NCBI RefSeq assembly: GCF_000389635.1
Contig: NC_021182.1
Span: 1,674,001 to 1,738,000 of the forward strand
Length of the DNA: 64,000 bases
Direction of reading: 5' to 3'
Origin: Clostridium pasteurianum BC1
GTDB taxonomy: Bacteria > Bacillota > Clostridia > Clostridiales > Clostridiaceae
Shown: positions 28,967 to 37,928 of the stretch, one piece after another
Numbering within the stretch: position 1 is the stretch's first letter
Layout of the letters: every line of letters begins with the position of its first letter
Translations under genes and position numbers: made by a program
The notes under the pieces: generated by a model
What the model was told of the DNA's origin: nothing
What the model saw: only the letters and a program-made list of their open reading frames with translations
Databases searched by the model: none

Positions 28967-30211
28967 GTGGAACAAAATTCAGTAGTAGAAACAGAAAATG
29001 AAAAAAATTACATTACTTTAGATGATGTATTAGAGGCAAAAAAGAGAATAGAAGGCATATGTATAAACACGAAGTTAATATATAGTTCAGAATTTAGCAA
29101 AGAAAGTGGTAATGAAGTTTATATAAAACCTGAAAATCTTCAAATTACTGGTGCGTTTAAGTTAAGAGGAGCATTAAATAAAATAAGTAAACTAAGTGAA
29201 GAACAGAAAAAAAGAGGCTTAATAGCATCTTCAGCAGGAAATCACGCACAAGGAGTTGCTTATTCTGCAAGTAAACTTGGAATTAAAGCAACTATCGTTA
29301 TGCCAGAAACTACACCTCTAATAAAGGTACAAGCAACTAAAAGTTATGGAGCAAATGTAGTTCTTAAGGGACAGATATATGATGAAGCTTATGAAGAGGC
29401 TAAAAGATTAGAAAGAGAGAATGGATATACTTTTATACATCCTTTTGATGATGAGGACGTTATGGCTGGGCAGGGAACCATAGCTCTTGAAATAATAGAT
29501 GAATTAAAAGATGTAGATGCCATTTTGGTACCAATAGGCGGCGGCGGTTTAATAAGTGGTATAGCGGTAGCAGCAAAGTCTATTAATCCAGATATAAAAG
29601 TTATAGGAGTTCAGTCAGATGGAGCAAGTGCTATGAAGGTATCCTTTGATACCGGAATATTAACTGCTTCAGATAAAGTTGATACTATTGCAGATGGAGC
29701 AGCTGTAAAGCAACCTGGAGATAAAACTTTTGAGGTTGTTAAACAATATGTTGATGAAATTGTTACTGTAAGTGATTGTGAACTCATTGAAGCTGCATTT
29801 ATACTTTTGGAAAAACATAAACTTGTAGCAGAAGCCACAGGAGTAATGTCTTTAGCAGCTTTAAAGAGGTTAGATTTTAAAGGGAAAAAGGTAGTTTCAT
29901 TAATAAGTGGAGGTAATATTGATGTAGTAACTATAGCATCAATGCTAAATAATGGACTATTGTCTAGAGGTAGAATATTCTGTTTCTCAGTTAAATTACA
30001 AGATTCCCCAGGACAATTATTAAAGATATCAGAAATACTAGCTGATCAAAAAGCTAATGTAATAAAATTAGACCATAACCAATTCAAAGCTATTGATAGG
30101 TTAAAGGATGTCATGCTTGAAGTAACTGTTGAAACCAATGGGCATGAACATATAAAAGAAATAGTAAAGGCATTAAATGAAGCAGGATATGATGTTTATA
30201 AAGTTTATTAA
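28967..30211 (+). CDS. ilvA: Threonine ammonia-lyase (threonine deaminase)
   Basis: This PLP enzyme converts threonine to 2-oxobutanoate, the first step to isoleucine. The PLP lysine is Lys65 in TGAFKLRGA, the substrate loop is SSAGNHAQG at 88-96, and the phosphate-binding tetraglycine is PIGGGGLISG. A single C-terminal ACT domain (from about 330, FSVKLQDSPGQLLKISEIL) makes it the one-ACT-domain form, 414 residues. GTG start with GAAGGGG 9 bases upstream. The isoleucine-type T-box fits a biosynthetic role, although one-ACT enzymes are often called catabolic. Confidence 0.95.
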   Translation: MEQNSVVETENEKNYITLDDVLEAKKRIEGICINTKLIYSSEFSKESGNEVYIKPENLQITGAFKLRGALNKISKLSEEQKKRGLIASSAGNHAQGVAYSASKLGIKATIVMPETTPLIKVQATKSYGANVVLKGQIYDEAYEEAKRLERENGYTFIHPFDDEDVMAGQGTIALEIIDELKDVDAILVPIGGGGLISGIAVAAKSINPDIKVIGVQSDGASAMKVSFDTGILTASDKVDTIADGAAVKQPGDKTFEVVKQYVDEIVTVSDCELIEAAFILLEKHKLVAEATGVMSLAALKRLDFKGKKVVSLISGGNIDVVTIASMLNNGLLSRGRIFCFSVKLQDSPGQLLKISEILADQKANVIKLDHNQFKAIDRLKDVMLEVTVETNGHEHIKEIVKALNEAGYDVYKVY

Positions 30212-30254
30212 GATTTGCTTTTTTATTTAATATGAATTATTTTTAACAAAACCA

Positions 30255-30283
30255 TTGACTTTGATAATAAAAATAGTTATTAT
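30255..30283 (+). promoter_or_regulatory. Promoter of the first S-box leader
   Basis: TTGACT, a 17-base spacer and TATTAT lie about 35-40 bases upstream of the first SAM-I aptamer. Confidence 0.65.
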
Positions 30284-30319
30284 ATGAACTAAAGAAAATT
30301 TAATAATTTAAATTCTTGG

Positions 30320-30485
30320 TCTTATCAAGAGAGGTGGAGGGACTGGCCCAGTGAAACCCGACAACCGGCATTTGATTTTAAAATGTGGCGGTGTTAATTC
30401 CAGCAGAAGTTTTCTGAAAGATAAGAGAAGAGGTGAATAGGTATTATTTACTGCTTTTCTTATGAAGGGCAGTTTTTATTTTTTT
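30320..30485 (+). promoter_or_regulatory. SAM-I riboswitch, first copy, with terminator
   Basis: The aptamer 30320-30426 has the P1 strand CTTATCAAGAGA, then GGTGGAGGGACTGGCCC, GTGAAACCC and the closing GAAAGATAAG. A terminator (ACTGCTTTTC/GAAGGGCAGT, 30450-30473, then T-rich) follows. No gene lies between it and the second riboswitch. It is either half of a tandem control or the relic of a lost gene's leader. Confidence 0.92.
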
Positions 30486-30717
30486 AGAATTTATTTACTA
30501 CTTATCATCAAAAAATAATTATTACAGAGCTATTTTAGTACATCTTAAGTAATCCTTAATTGGTGAAGTAATTCATCAATTAATTCATAATACTTGATTC
30601 TCTATTAAAAAAATTTACAAGTAATTTTTTCGATATTAATTAATATAGTGATTACTTGCCGAATATAGGATAATATAAATTAAACAAGTTGAAGAATATA
30701 TTTAAAAATTAAATAAA

Positions 30718-30862
30718 CTCTTATCAAGAGAGGTGGAGGGATAGGCCCAATGAAACCCAGCAACAGTCAGCAATAGCTGAAAATGTGCTAATTCCTACAG
30801 TATTTTCTGAGAGATAAGAGGCGAATTGCTATAAGCCTCTTATTTTTAAGGGGTTTTTTCAA
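30718..30862 (+). promoter_or_regulatory. SAM-I riboswitch of metI-metC, with terminator
   Basis: The aptamer 30718-30820 has CTCTTATCAAGAGA, GGTGGAGGGATAGGCCC, ATGAAACCC and GAGAGATAAGAG. The terminator stem ATAAGAGGC/GCCTCTTAT (30814-30843) shares the 3' P1 strand, giving the usual SAM-on/terminate switch. About 250 bases, filled with family A repeats, separate it from metI. Confidence 0.93.
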
Positions 30863-30867
30863 TTTAA

Positions 30868-30990
30868 TCAATGAATATTACTCAGTGGGAGTTTGTATTC
30901 CCACTGAGCTTAGATGAATTATCCAGGGACGTGCCGGTGTTATCTACATCCTTAGAATGCGGAGTGTTACAGCGGCTAGTCATCGGACAA
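30868..30990 (+). repeat. Family A structured repeat, short form (copy A3)
   Basis: It starts TCAATGAATATTACTCAG, has hairpin CTCAGTGGGAG/CCCACTGAG (30881-30908), then TTATCCAGGGACGT, an inner stem GCCGGTGTT.../...ACAGCGGC, and ends TAGTCATCGGACAA. It lies between the S-box terminator and metI, so it would be part of the metI mRNA leader. Confidence 0.8.
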
Positions 30991-31002
30991 ATATTATTTA
31001 GT

Positions 31003-31069
31003 TAAAATTTGTGTGAATCGCTTTCACATATTTCGGCGGAAGTGTTACAGTGGGTAGTCATTGTATAAA
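31003..31069 (+). repeat. Family A 3' half-copy (A3')
   Basis: TTTGTGTGAATCGCTTTCAC, then CGGAAGTGTTACAGTGGGTAGTCATTGTATAAA. This matches only the 3' half of the long form seen in A2. It directly follows A3, as if one element were nested in or recombined with another. Confidence 0.65.
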
Positions 31070-31112
31070 TAAAAATATTATAGAAATACATAATTTTTTA
31101 GGGGGAGATTAA

Positions 31113-32258
31113 ATGGGAGATCATTGTAGACGCTTAGAAACAATTATGGTACAGGGATGTAGAGAAAGAGAGGATACAACTGGGGCCATAAGTACGCCTA
31201 TATATCAAAGTGCAACCTTTAGACATAGGGGATTAAATAAGAGTACAGGATACGATTATTCAAGATCGGAAAATCCAACAAGGGAGGAACTTGAAAAAAC
31301 AATTGCTAAGCTTGAAGGAGGTAAATCGGGCTACGCTTTTTCTACAGGAATGGCCGCTATAGATGCGGTGGCAAGGCTCTTTTCACCTAAGGATCACATA
31401 ATTGTATCGGAAGATTTATACGGGGGTACTTATAGACTATTTGAACAGGTATATAAAAAATATGGTGTTGAAACTACTTATGTAGACACAACAGATATAG
31501 AAAAAGTTGAAGCTGTCTTGAGAAAAAATACTAAAGCAATTTTTATAGAAACCCCTTCAAATCCTATGATGAGAATAACAGATATAGAGAAAATAACATC
31601 TATAGCAAGGCCATTAGAAATATTGACTATAGTAGATAATACTTTCCTAAGTCCATATTTTCAAAGACCATTGCTTTTAGGAGCTGATATAGTAATTCAT
31701 AGTGGAACAAAGTTTTTGGGAGGACATAATGATACTCTTTCAGGAATTATAGTTGCAAATAAATTTATTGAAGAATTAAGATTCACTCAAGTATCTACAG
31801 GGGCAGTACTTTCTCCATTTGATAGCTGGCTTATATTAAGAGGAATAAAAACCCTATCCATAAGAGTTGAAAAGCAGCAGGAAAATGCAATTAAAATATC
31901 CAACTGGCTTAATGAGTGTAAAGCTGTTAAAGAGGTCTTCTATCCTGGACTTAAAAATCATAAAGGATATGACATATCAATTAAGCAGGCTACAGGCTTT
32001 GGATCAATGATTTCCTTCAATGTGAATGAAAAAGAAAGTATTGAAAGAGTACTTGAAAAGCTTGAAGTCATATACTTTGCAGAAAGTTTAGGCGGAGTTG
32101 AGAGCCTTATAACTTATCCGTATACACAGACTCATGCAGCTATACCCGAAGATATAAGAAATAGAATAGGTATTAAAGATACACTTTTAAGACTTTCAGT
32201 AGGAATTGAAAATGTGGAGGATTTAATAGAGGATCTTGATAGAGCTTTAAATTATTAA
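31113..32258 (+). CDS. metI: Cystathionine gamma-synthase / O-acetylhomoserine thiolyase, MetI type
   Basis: This PLP enzyme of the Cys/Met family adds cysteine (or sulfide) to an activated homoserine to start methionine synthesis. Visible are STPIYQSATFRHRG, YDYSRSENPTREELE, VDNTFLSPYFQRPL, the PLP lysine Lys200 in IHSGTKFLGGH, and GGVESLITYP near the C-terminus. The length is 381 residues. The 'RHRG' signature and gene order match Bacillus metI, which is followed by metC under one S-box. Start ATG 31113 follows AGGGGGAGA. The leader carries a SAM riboswitch. Confidence 0.9.
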   Translation: MGDHCRRLETIMVQGCREREDTTGAISTPIYQSATFRHRGLNKSTGYDYSRSENPTREELEKTIAKLEGGKSGYAFSTGMAAIDAVARLFSPKDHIIVSEDLYGGTYRLFEQVYKKYGVETTYVDTTDIEKVEAVLRKNTKAIFIETPSNPMMRITDIEKITSIARPLEILTIVDNTFLSPYFQRPLLLGADIVIHSGTKFLGGHNDTLSGIIVANKFIEELRFTQVSTGAVLSPFDSWLILRGIKTLSIRVEKQQENAIKISNWLNECKAVKEVFYPGLKNHKGYDISIKQATGFGSMISFNVNEKESIERVLEKLEVIYFAESLGGVESLITYPYTQTHAAIPEDIRNRIGIKDTLLRLSVGIENVEDLIEDLDRALNY

Positions 32259-32310
32259 ATTACTTAAATAAAAAATTCAAAATTAATGAGATTGTAAGGG
32301 AGATAGAAAT

Positions 32311-33450
32311 ATGGATTTTGGAACAAAGCTTATTCATAATGGAAACGAAATAGATAAAAATACGGGAGCATTAAGTTTACCTATATATCACGCATCTACT
32401 TTTCATCAGTTTGACATAGATAATTTCAGTAAATATGATTATTCCAGGTCTGGTAATCCTACTAGAGAAGCACTTGAAAACACTATAGCTGTTTTAGAAG
32501 AAGGAGATAGTGGGTTTGCATTTTCTTCAGGTATGGCTGCTATATCTTCAGTATTATCTATTTTCTCTGCAGGAGATCACATTTTAGTCTGTAAAGATGT
32601 TTATGGCGGTACTTACAGAGTAACTTCCTCATTTTTTACAAAATTTAATGTGGAAACTACCTTCGTGGATGCTTCTAATATTGGAGAGATTAAGGAAAGA
32701 ATAAAGAGTAATACTAAGGCAATATTTCTTGAAACGCCTTCTAATCCTCTTTTAAAGATAACTGATTTAAGAGCAGTTATAAAAGTAGCTAAGGAACATA
32801 ACATTGTAGTTATTGTGGATAATACTTTTATGTCTCCTTATCTGCAAAATCCTATTAAATTAGGGGCGGATATTGTAGTTAACAGTGCTACAAAGTTTAT
32901 TGGAGGACATAGTGACGTTATAAGCGGACTGGTGGCAGTTAAAGGGAAAGAGCTTTCAGATAAAGTAAAGTTTGTACAAAATTCCTTTGGAGCTGTCTTG
33001 GGACCCCAGGATTGTTGGCTGCTGTTAAGAGGAATTAAAACCCTTAAGGTCAGACTTGATTATCAGCAAAAAAGTGCATTGAAATTGGCAAAATGGCTTA
33101 AAGAGCAGGAGGAAGTGGCTAAGGTTTACTATCCTGGACTTTCTGATCATCCTAGCAGTAATATTCATCTTTCACAGGCTAGAGGTGGTGGTGCAGTTCT
33201 TTCTTTTGAAGCTAAAGATGATGCTGTGGCTATAAATTTTATGAAAAAGGTTAAACTTGCAGCAGTGGCTGTTAGTCTTGGAGGAGTAGAAACTATAGTT
33301 TCATATCCTGCTAAGATGTCCCATGCGGCCATACCTAAGGAAGAAAGGGAAGCTTTAGGTATTAAGGATAGTCTTATAAGAGTTTCTTTGGGGCTTGAGG
33401 ATACAGATGATATAATAGAAGATTTTAAGATAGCCCTTTCAACAAAATGA
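32311..33450 (+). CDS. metC: Cystathionine beta-lyase, MetC type
   Basis: This PLP lyase cleaves cystathionine to homocysteine, pyruvate and ammonia, the step after MetI. Motifs are LPIYHASTFHQFDID, YDYSRSGNPTREALE, VDNTFMSPYLQNP, the PLP lysine Lys195 in NSATKFIGGH, and GGVETIVSYP. The length is 379 residues. It lies 52 bases after metI with its own AAGGGAG site and no terminator between. The two genes are close paralogs, as in Bacillus. Confidence 0.9.
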   Translation: MDFGTKLIHNGNEIDKNTGALSLPIYHASTFHQFDIDNFSKYDYSRSGNPTREALENTIAVLEEGDSGFAFSSGMAAISSVLSIFSAGDHILVCKDVYGGTYRVTSSFFTKFNVETTFVDASNIGEIKERIKSNTKAIFLETPSNPLLKITDLRAVIKVAKEHNIVVIVDNTFMSPYLQNPIKLGADIVVNSATKFIGGHSDVISGLVAVKGKELSDKVKFVQNSFGAVLGPQDCWLLLRGIKTLKVRLDYQQKSALKLAKWLKEQEEVAKVYYPGLSDHPSSNIHLSQARGGGAVLSFEAKDDAVAINFMKKVKLAAVAVSLGGVETIVSYPAKMSHAAIPKEEREALGIKDSLIRVSLGLEDTDDIIEDFKIALSTK

Positions 33451-33564
33451 TAATGTGCTATAATAGTTAGAAATAATTAAATATGCATTTTTTATTCTGT
33501 TTGACATTATATTTAGCCACTGTGATATAATAAATTAAAAACTATAAAACTTTAGGAGGATATA

Positions 33565-34125
33565 ATGAGCAAGTTACAAGAAATATTAGACTATAATCGA
33601 TTTTTTGTAGAAAATAAAGAATATGTTAAGTATAGGACATCGAAAGAACCAAATAAGAAGCTAGTAATTTTGTCATGCATGGATACTAGATTAACAGAGC
33701 TTCTTCCAAAGGCACTAAACCTTAAAAATGGTGATGTTAAGCTTATTAAGAATGCTGGTGCTTCTATAATGCATCCATTTGGCAGTATAATAAGAAGTAT
33801 TGTAGTTGCTGTTTATGAATTCAAAGCGGATGAAGTATTAGTAATTGGACATTATGGTTGTGGTATGAGTAACTTAAATGGAGATAAAATTTTAGAAAAA
33901 GCGATAGAAAGAGGTATCTCCGAAGAGGTTATAACAACTTTATGTAATGCAGGAATTGATATAAAAAAATGGTTGCATGGCTTTGATTCTGTAGAGGAAT
34001 CTATTAAAGAGAGTGTGGAATTGATAAAAAATCACCCTCTAATACCTAAGGATATAAAAATACATGGTCTAATAATAGATCCAGAAACAGGAAAATTAGA
34101 AGTTATTGTTAATGGATATGAATAG
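33565..34125 (+). CDS. Beta-class carbonic anhydrase
   Basis: This zinc enzyme interconverts CO2 and bicarbonate. The ligand set is Cys38-x-Asp40 in SCMDTRL, and His96 and Cys99 in HYGCGM. The Asp-Arg pair needed for catalysis is present (D40, R42). The 186-residue length and the DTRLTELLPKAL helix match the YtiB-like subgroup. The ATG follows TAGGAGGATA. A TTGACA (33501) and TATAAT (33526) lie upstream, but with a wide 19-base spacer. Confidence 0.92.
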   Translation: MSKLQEILDYNRFFVENKEYVKYRTSKEPNKKLVILSCMDTRLTELLPKALNLKNGDVKLIKNAGASIMHPFGSIIRSIVVAVYEFKADEVLVIGHYGCGMSNLNGDKILEKAIERGISEEVITTLCNAGIDIKKWLHGFDSVEESIKESVELIKNHPLIPKDIKIHGLIIDPETGKLEVIVNGYE

Positions 34126-34262
34126 CTATATCAAAACATTCAATATAGTGAACTAAGAAAGTAATAGTTTTTTTGAATAATTTTTGTATATATTGAATGC
34201 TTTATTGTATAAGTACCACATCAATATTAGGTGAGACACATTATTCTTATATTACGAATTTT

Positions 34263-34302
34263 AAAAAAGGATATTCATGCTTTACATGAGTACCCTTTTG
34301 TT
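34263..34302 (+). terminator. Hairpin after the carbonic anhydrase gene
   Basis: AAAAGG..TATTCATG pairs with CATGAGTA..CCTTTT over a short loop; the right strand ends in TTTTG. It is a probable terminator, with stem bulges. Confidence 0.65.
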
Positions 34303-34418
34303 ATATAATTAAAATTGAACCTATTGATAAAAAAATTAACAAAACTTCAATTATATCATATCATAGTAAATCATTACTTGTCAAGGGGTTTTACGAAAAA
34401 ACTTTGGAGGTATGTGAA

Positions 34419-36647
34419 ATGGATAGAATTAATGAAGAAAAAGAATTAGAAATGAGTTATTTAGAAAAAACTCTGGAATTCGTTAAAAAATCATTGATAA
34501 GGTCAGAAAATGAGCTTCAGGAAAGAGTGAGTAAACTTATTAGCTCAGGAAAGGATATGTGGGAAAATAGTTCCCATTCTTCTAATGATTTTGATAAAAT
34601 CCCCGAAATGACTGAACACCTTATGGAAGTAAATAAAGATAACAGAAATTTTTATAAGGTAGAAAAAGAAATAAAAAAATATAAAGCTATGCTTGAAGCA
34701 CCCTATTTCGGAAGATTTGATTTTAAAGAAGATAATTTTGATGGGGAGGATAAAATATATATAGGGCTTCACAATTTAATGGATTCAGATAGTAATGAAA
34801 TATATGTTTATGATTGGCGTGCGCCTATTTCCAGTATATTTTATAGAATGGAACTTGGAAAAGCTGATTATATTTCACCGGTAGGTGAAATTACAGGTGA
34901 AGTTACATTAAAAAGGCAGTATAAAATAGAAAGATCTCAGATTCAATATTTTTTTGACAGCAGCATTACTATTAATGATGAAATCCTTCAGAATGTGCTA
35001 AGCAGAAATTCCTCTACTAAGATGAAAAATATAGTTGAAACTGTACAAAAAGAACAGGATATAATTATAAGAGATACTGATAATGAGCTTCTAATAGTTC
35101 AAGGAGTGGCGGGAAGTGGAAAGACATCTATAGCACTTCATAGAATTGCATTTTTGCTTTATATGAGTTTAAGACTGAATTCTAATAATATAATTATAAT
35201 TTCTCCTAATTCTATTTTTAGTAATTACATATCAAATGTATTACCGGAGCTAGGAGAAGAGAATGTAAGAGAAATTACTTATGAGGGGATCGTAAGAGAA
35301 GTCATAAACAATAATACATTAAAAATTGAGAATAGAAATAATGCTTTAGAATTTATAATAAATAATCAGCAGTCAGTAAAAAGCAGCCAAAAGGTTAAAA
35401 GTATTGAGTTTAAGAGCTCTTTAGAATTTGTAAAATTATTAGATAGATTGTTAGATTATTATGAGCATAAGCTTATTTACTTTCAGGATATATATTATGA
35501 TGGTAAAATTATTGAAACGAAAGGACAGCTAAAAAATTTATTTCTAAATAATAAGATTAATATGCCTATGACAAAAAGACTTAAGCGAATTGAAAATATT
35601 ATATTGCATAAGGTTCATCCTATGAGAAGAAAAAGGCTTGGTAAAATAGAAAATATAGTTAAAAATAGTTATGGTCATGAGTTTGAAGAAAAGTCCTTTA
35701 GCAGACTTTTAGCCATAAAAGAAGCAAATGTGTTTATGAAAAAGCTGAGAAGCTTTACGGACATATCTTATTTTCAGGTATATAAAAGTTTATTTTTTAA
35801 AAAGGGCTTATTTTTTAAACTGGCAAAGGGTTTAAAACTGCCTGAAAACATTGAAGAAATAATAGCCGAAACTATTGATAATTTAAGCAAGGGTTTTATC
35901 TCCTTTGAGGATTCAGCACCTCTTTTATATATTAAGCTAAAAGTTGAAGGCAGTGAAGAATTTAAGGAAATGAAGCAGGTAGTTATAGATGAAGCTCAGG
36001 ACTATTATCCAATTCACTATAAGATATTTAGTATATTATTCAGGACAGCAAGATTTACTGTACTTGGAGACATAAATCAATCTATTGAAAAGAATAAGTA
36101 TAAGGATATTTATGATGAAATTGAAAATATATTAAATAAGAAAAGATCTTTAAAGCTATTTTTGAAGAAAGGTTATAGATCTTCTTTTGAAATAAATTCA
36201 TTTGCTAAAAAGCTTTTAAATAGTAATGAATATTTAAATGCCTTTGAAAGGCATGAGGAAAAACCAGAGATTATAGTGAAGAATAGTTTAGAAGAAGTTA
36301 ATGAGGGAATTAAAATTACTGCTGCTAATTATTATAAGCAGGGCTATAAATCTATAGCTGTTGTATGTAAAACCGAAGGGGAAAAGTGTAAAGCTTATGA
36401 AAGTTTGAAGAAAATTATGGATGTAAAACTATTAGATGAAAATAATAGAGAAGTGAAAAGTGGTACTGTTATTGTATCATCTTATATGGCAAAGGGTTTA
36501 GAATTTGATGGAGTTATAATATACAATGCTGCTGTCAGTGTTTACTCAACAGAATTAGACAAAAAATTATTATATATAGCTTGCACAAGGCCCCTTCATA
36601 AACTGACTATATATTCTATGGGGGAAAATAGTATGTTTATCCGATAA
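34419..36647 (+). CDS. HelD-type RNA polymerase-recycling helicase, copy 1
   Basis: This 742-residue superfamily 1 helicase is of the HelD group, which pulls RNA polymerase off nucleic acid. It has an N-terminal coiled coil (residues 2-95), the HelD marker VYDWRAPISS, Walker A GVAGSGKT at 229-236, motif II DEAQDYYP, and late motifs GYRSSFEI, SSYMAKGLEFDGV and YIACTRPLHKL. Start ATG 34419 follows TTGGAGGT; the TTG at 34404 is part of that site. Its last three codons (FIR) lie in a family A repeat, so the natural C-terminus was altered by insertion. A paralog lies at 40156. Confidence 0.9.
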   Translation: MDRINEEKELEMSYLEKTLEFVKKSLIRSENELQERVSKLISSGKDMWENSSHSSNDFDKIPEMTEHLMEVNKDNRNFYKVEKEIKKYKAMLEAPYFGRFDFKEDNFDGEDKIYIGLHNLMDSDSNEIYVYDWRAPISSIFYRMELGKADYISPVGEITGEVTLKRQYKIERSQIQYFFDSSITINDEILQNVLSRNSSTKMKNIVETVQKEQDIIIRDTDNELLIVQGVAGSGKTSIALHRIAFLLYMSLRLNSNNIIIISPNSIFSNYISNVLPELGEENVREITYEGIVREVINNNTLKIENRNNALEFIINNQQSVKSSQKVKSIEFKSSLEFVKLLDRLLDYYEHKLIYFQDIYYDGKIIETKGQLKNLFLNNKINMPMTKRLKRIENIILHKVHPMRRKRLGKIENIVKNSYGHEFEEKSFSRLLAIKEANVFMKKLRSFTDISYFQVYKSLFFKKGLFFKLAKGLKLPENIEEIIAETIDNLSKGFISFEDSAPLLYIKLKVEGSEEFKEMKQVVIDEAQDYYPIHYKIFSILFRTARFTVLGDINQSIEKNKYKDIYDEIENILNKKRSLKLFLKKGYRSSFEINSFAKKLLNSNEYLNAFERHEEKPEIIVKNSLEEVNEGIKITAANYYKQGYKSIAVVCKTEGEKCKAYESLKKIMDVKLLDENNREVKSGTVIVSSYMAKGLEFDGVIIYNAAVSVYSTELDKKLLYIACTRPLHKLTIYSMGENSMFIR

Positions 36648-36761
36648 CTAGTCGCTGTAACACTCCACCTGCTACAAGGTGGAGATAACAGCGACACATT
36701 TCTGGATAATTCATCTAAACTCAGTGGGAGTACAAACTCCCACTGAGTAACATTCATTGAT
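36637..36761 (-). repeat. Family A structured repeat, short form (copy A4)
   Basis: The minus-strand copy begins beyond CACTGAGTAACATTCATTGAT and ends TTATCC at 36637 inside the helD codons. Hairpin CTCAGTGGGAG/CTCCCACTGAG and inner stem GTCGCTG...CAGCGAC with ATCTCCACC/GGTGGAG are fully paired. Confidence 0.82.
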
Positions 36762-36846
36762 GTAAAAGCAGAATTTGTTATTTCAATCATAATACTAATT
36801 AATATTAACTATAATATTATTATAATACAATCTCTGGAGGGAATTT

Positions 36847-37344
36847 ATGGTTAATATATTTAAAGTTAATGATAAGAGCGAAATATTCAAAGCTTTTTTT
36901 AGTATTATTATTGCAGAAGCAGTAGGAGCATTAAGTGCTTTTTTAGGGGGTGTAAATTCCAGTAGTTATGAGGTTTTAAAAAAGCCAATAATTGCACCGC
37001 CAGCCTATGTGTTTCCAATAGTATGGCCTATTTTATATTTATTAATGGGACTGGCTGCCTATAGAATATGGGAAACAGGTAAACAGGGTAAAAATATAAG
37101 AAAAGCTTTATTGTTTTACGTTTTTCAGCTTTTATTCAATTTTTTATGGGCAATCTTGTTTTTTAGATTGAGATTATATGGACTTGCTTTTGTGGAATTA
37201 TTAATTTTATTTATATTTATAATGTCAACTACCTTTGAATTTTTTAAATATGACAGATTTTCAGGGCTTCTTATGATACCATACATAGCAGGGGTTTCCT
37301 TTGCGGCGGTTTTAAATTTCGCAATATGGTTTTTAAATTGTTAA
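36847..37344 (+). CDS. TspO/MBR family membrane protein
   Basis: This 165-residue protein with five membrane segments has the TspO core KKPIIAPPAYVFPIVWPILYLLMGLAAYRIW and a final aromatic helix. TspO proteins bind tetrapyrroles and related ligands and may degrade protoporphyrin. The role in this anaerobe is unknown. The ATG follows CTGGAGGGAA. It is flanked on both sides by family A repeats and stands as a single gene. Confidence 0.9.
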   Translation: MVNIFKVNDKSEIFKAFFSIIIAEAVGALSAFLGGVNSSSYEVLKKPIIAPPAYVFPIVWPILYLLMGLAAYRIWETGKQGKNIRKALLFYVFQLLFNFLWAILFFRLRLYGLAFVELLILFIFIMSTTFEFFKYDRFSGLLMIPYIAGVSFAAVLNFAIWFLNC

Positions 37345-37687
37345 GCTGTATTGACAGTTGTAATAACTGAAATATACAAAAATATTGCTTATTTAATATA
37401 TTGAGTTGCAATTAAAATTTTACATTTAATCATAACAATTAAATAAAGATTTGCATGAAATAAATATTTTAGAATGAACATAATTTATTACAACCTACAC
37501 AATTTAAAATTAGGTTAAAAGAATTTTATGTAGAAATATGGAATAATAAAATTTATAATGAATATTAGTAGGCAATGGCATATAGGTAGATAAATTTAGA
37601 TTATAGTTACTAAATGTTGTATAAATCAGCATATTGTCAATAATTAAAAGATAGGTAAACAATGGGTTATGGCTGCTATATTTATTT

Positions 37688-37865
37688 TTATCCGATAACT
37701 AGTGGCTGTAACACTCCACCGCACTCTGTGAAAGCGACCAAATACAAAATAAATTTTGTTTTGTCTGCTTTTCTACAAGTAGGTGGAGATAACAGCGACA
37801 CGTTCCTGGATAATTCATCTAAATTTAGTGGGAATACAAACTCCCACTAAATAAGATTCATTGAT
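37688..37865 (-). repeat. Family A structured repeat, long form (copy A5)
   Basis: Within the 584-base gap 37345-37928. It has the long tip seen in A2 (GAAAAGCAGA, CGCTTTCACAGAGTGCGGTGG on the minus strand). Its first hairpin is TTTAGTGGG/CCCACTAAA, where A3, A4 and A6 have CTCAGTGGG/CCCACTGAG: both strands changed together. Confidence 0.82.
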
Positions 37866-37928
37866 GATCATAAATATAAAATTTAAAATTACCAGGTAAG
37901 CTAAAGAAAAGCAGGGAGGAAACAAGCT

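Noticed and set aside
37662-37850. 62-codon open frame
   Set aside because: It is formed by family A repeat A5 and its flank; the sequence pairs as a stem and is not coding in the other copies.
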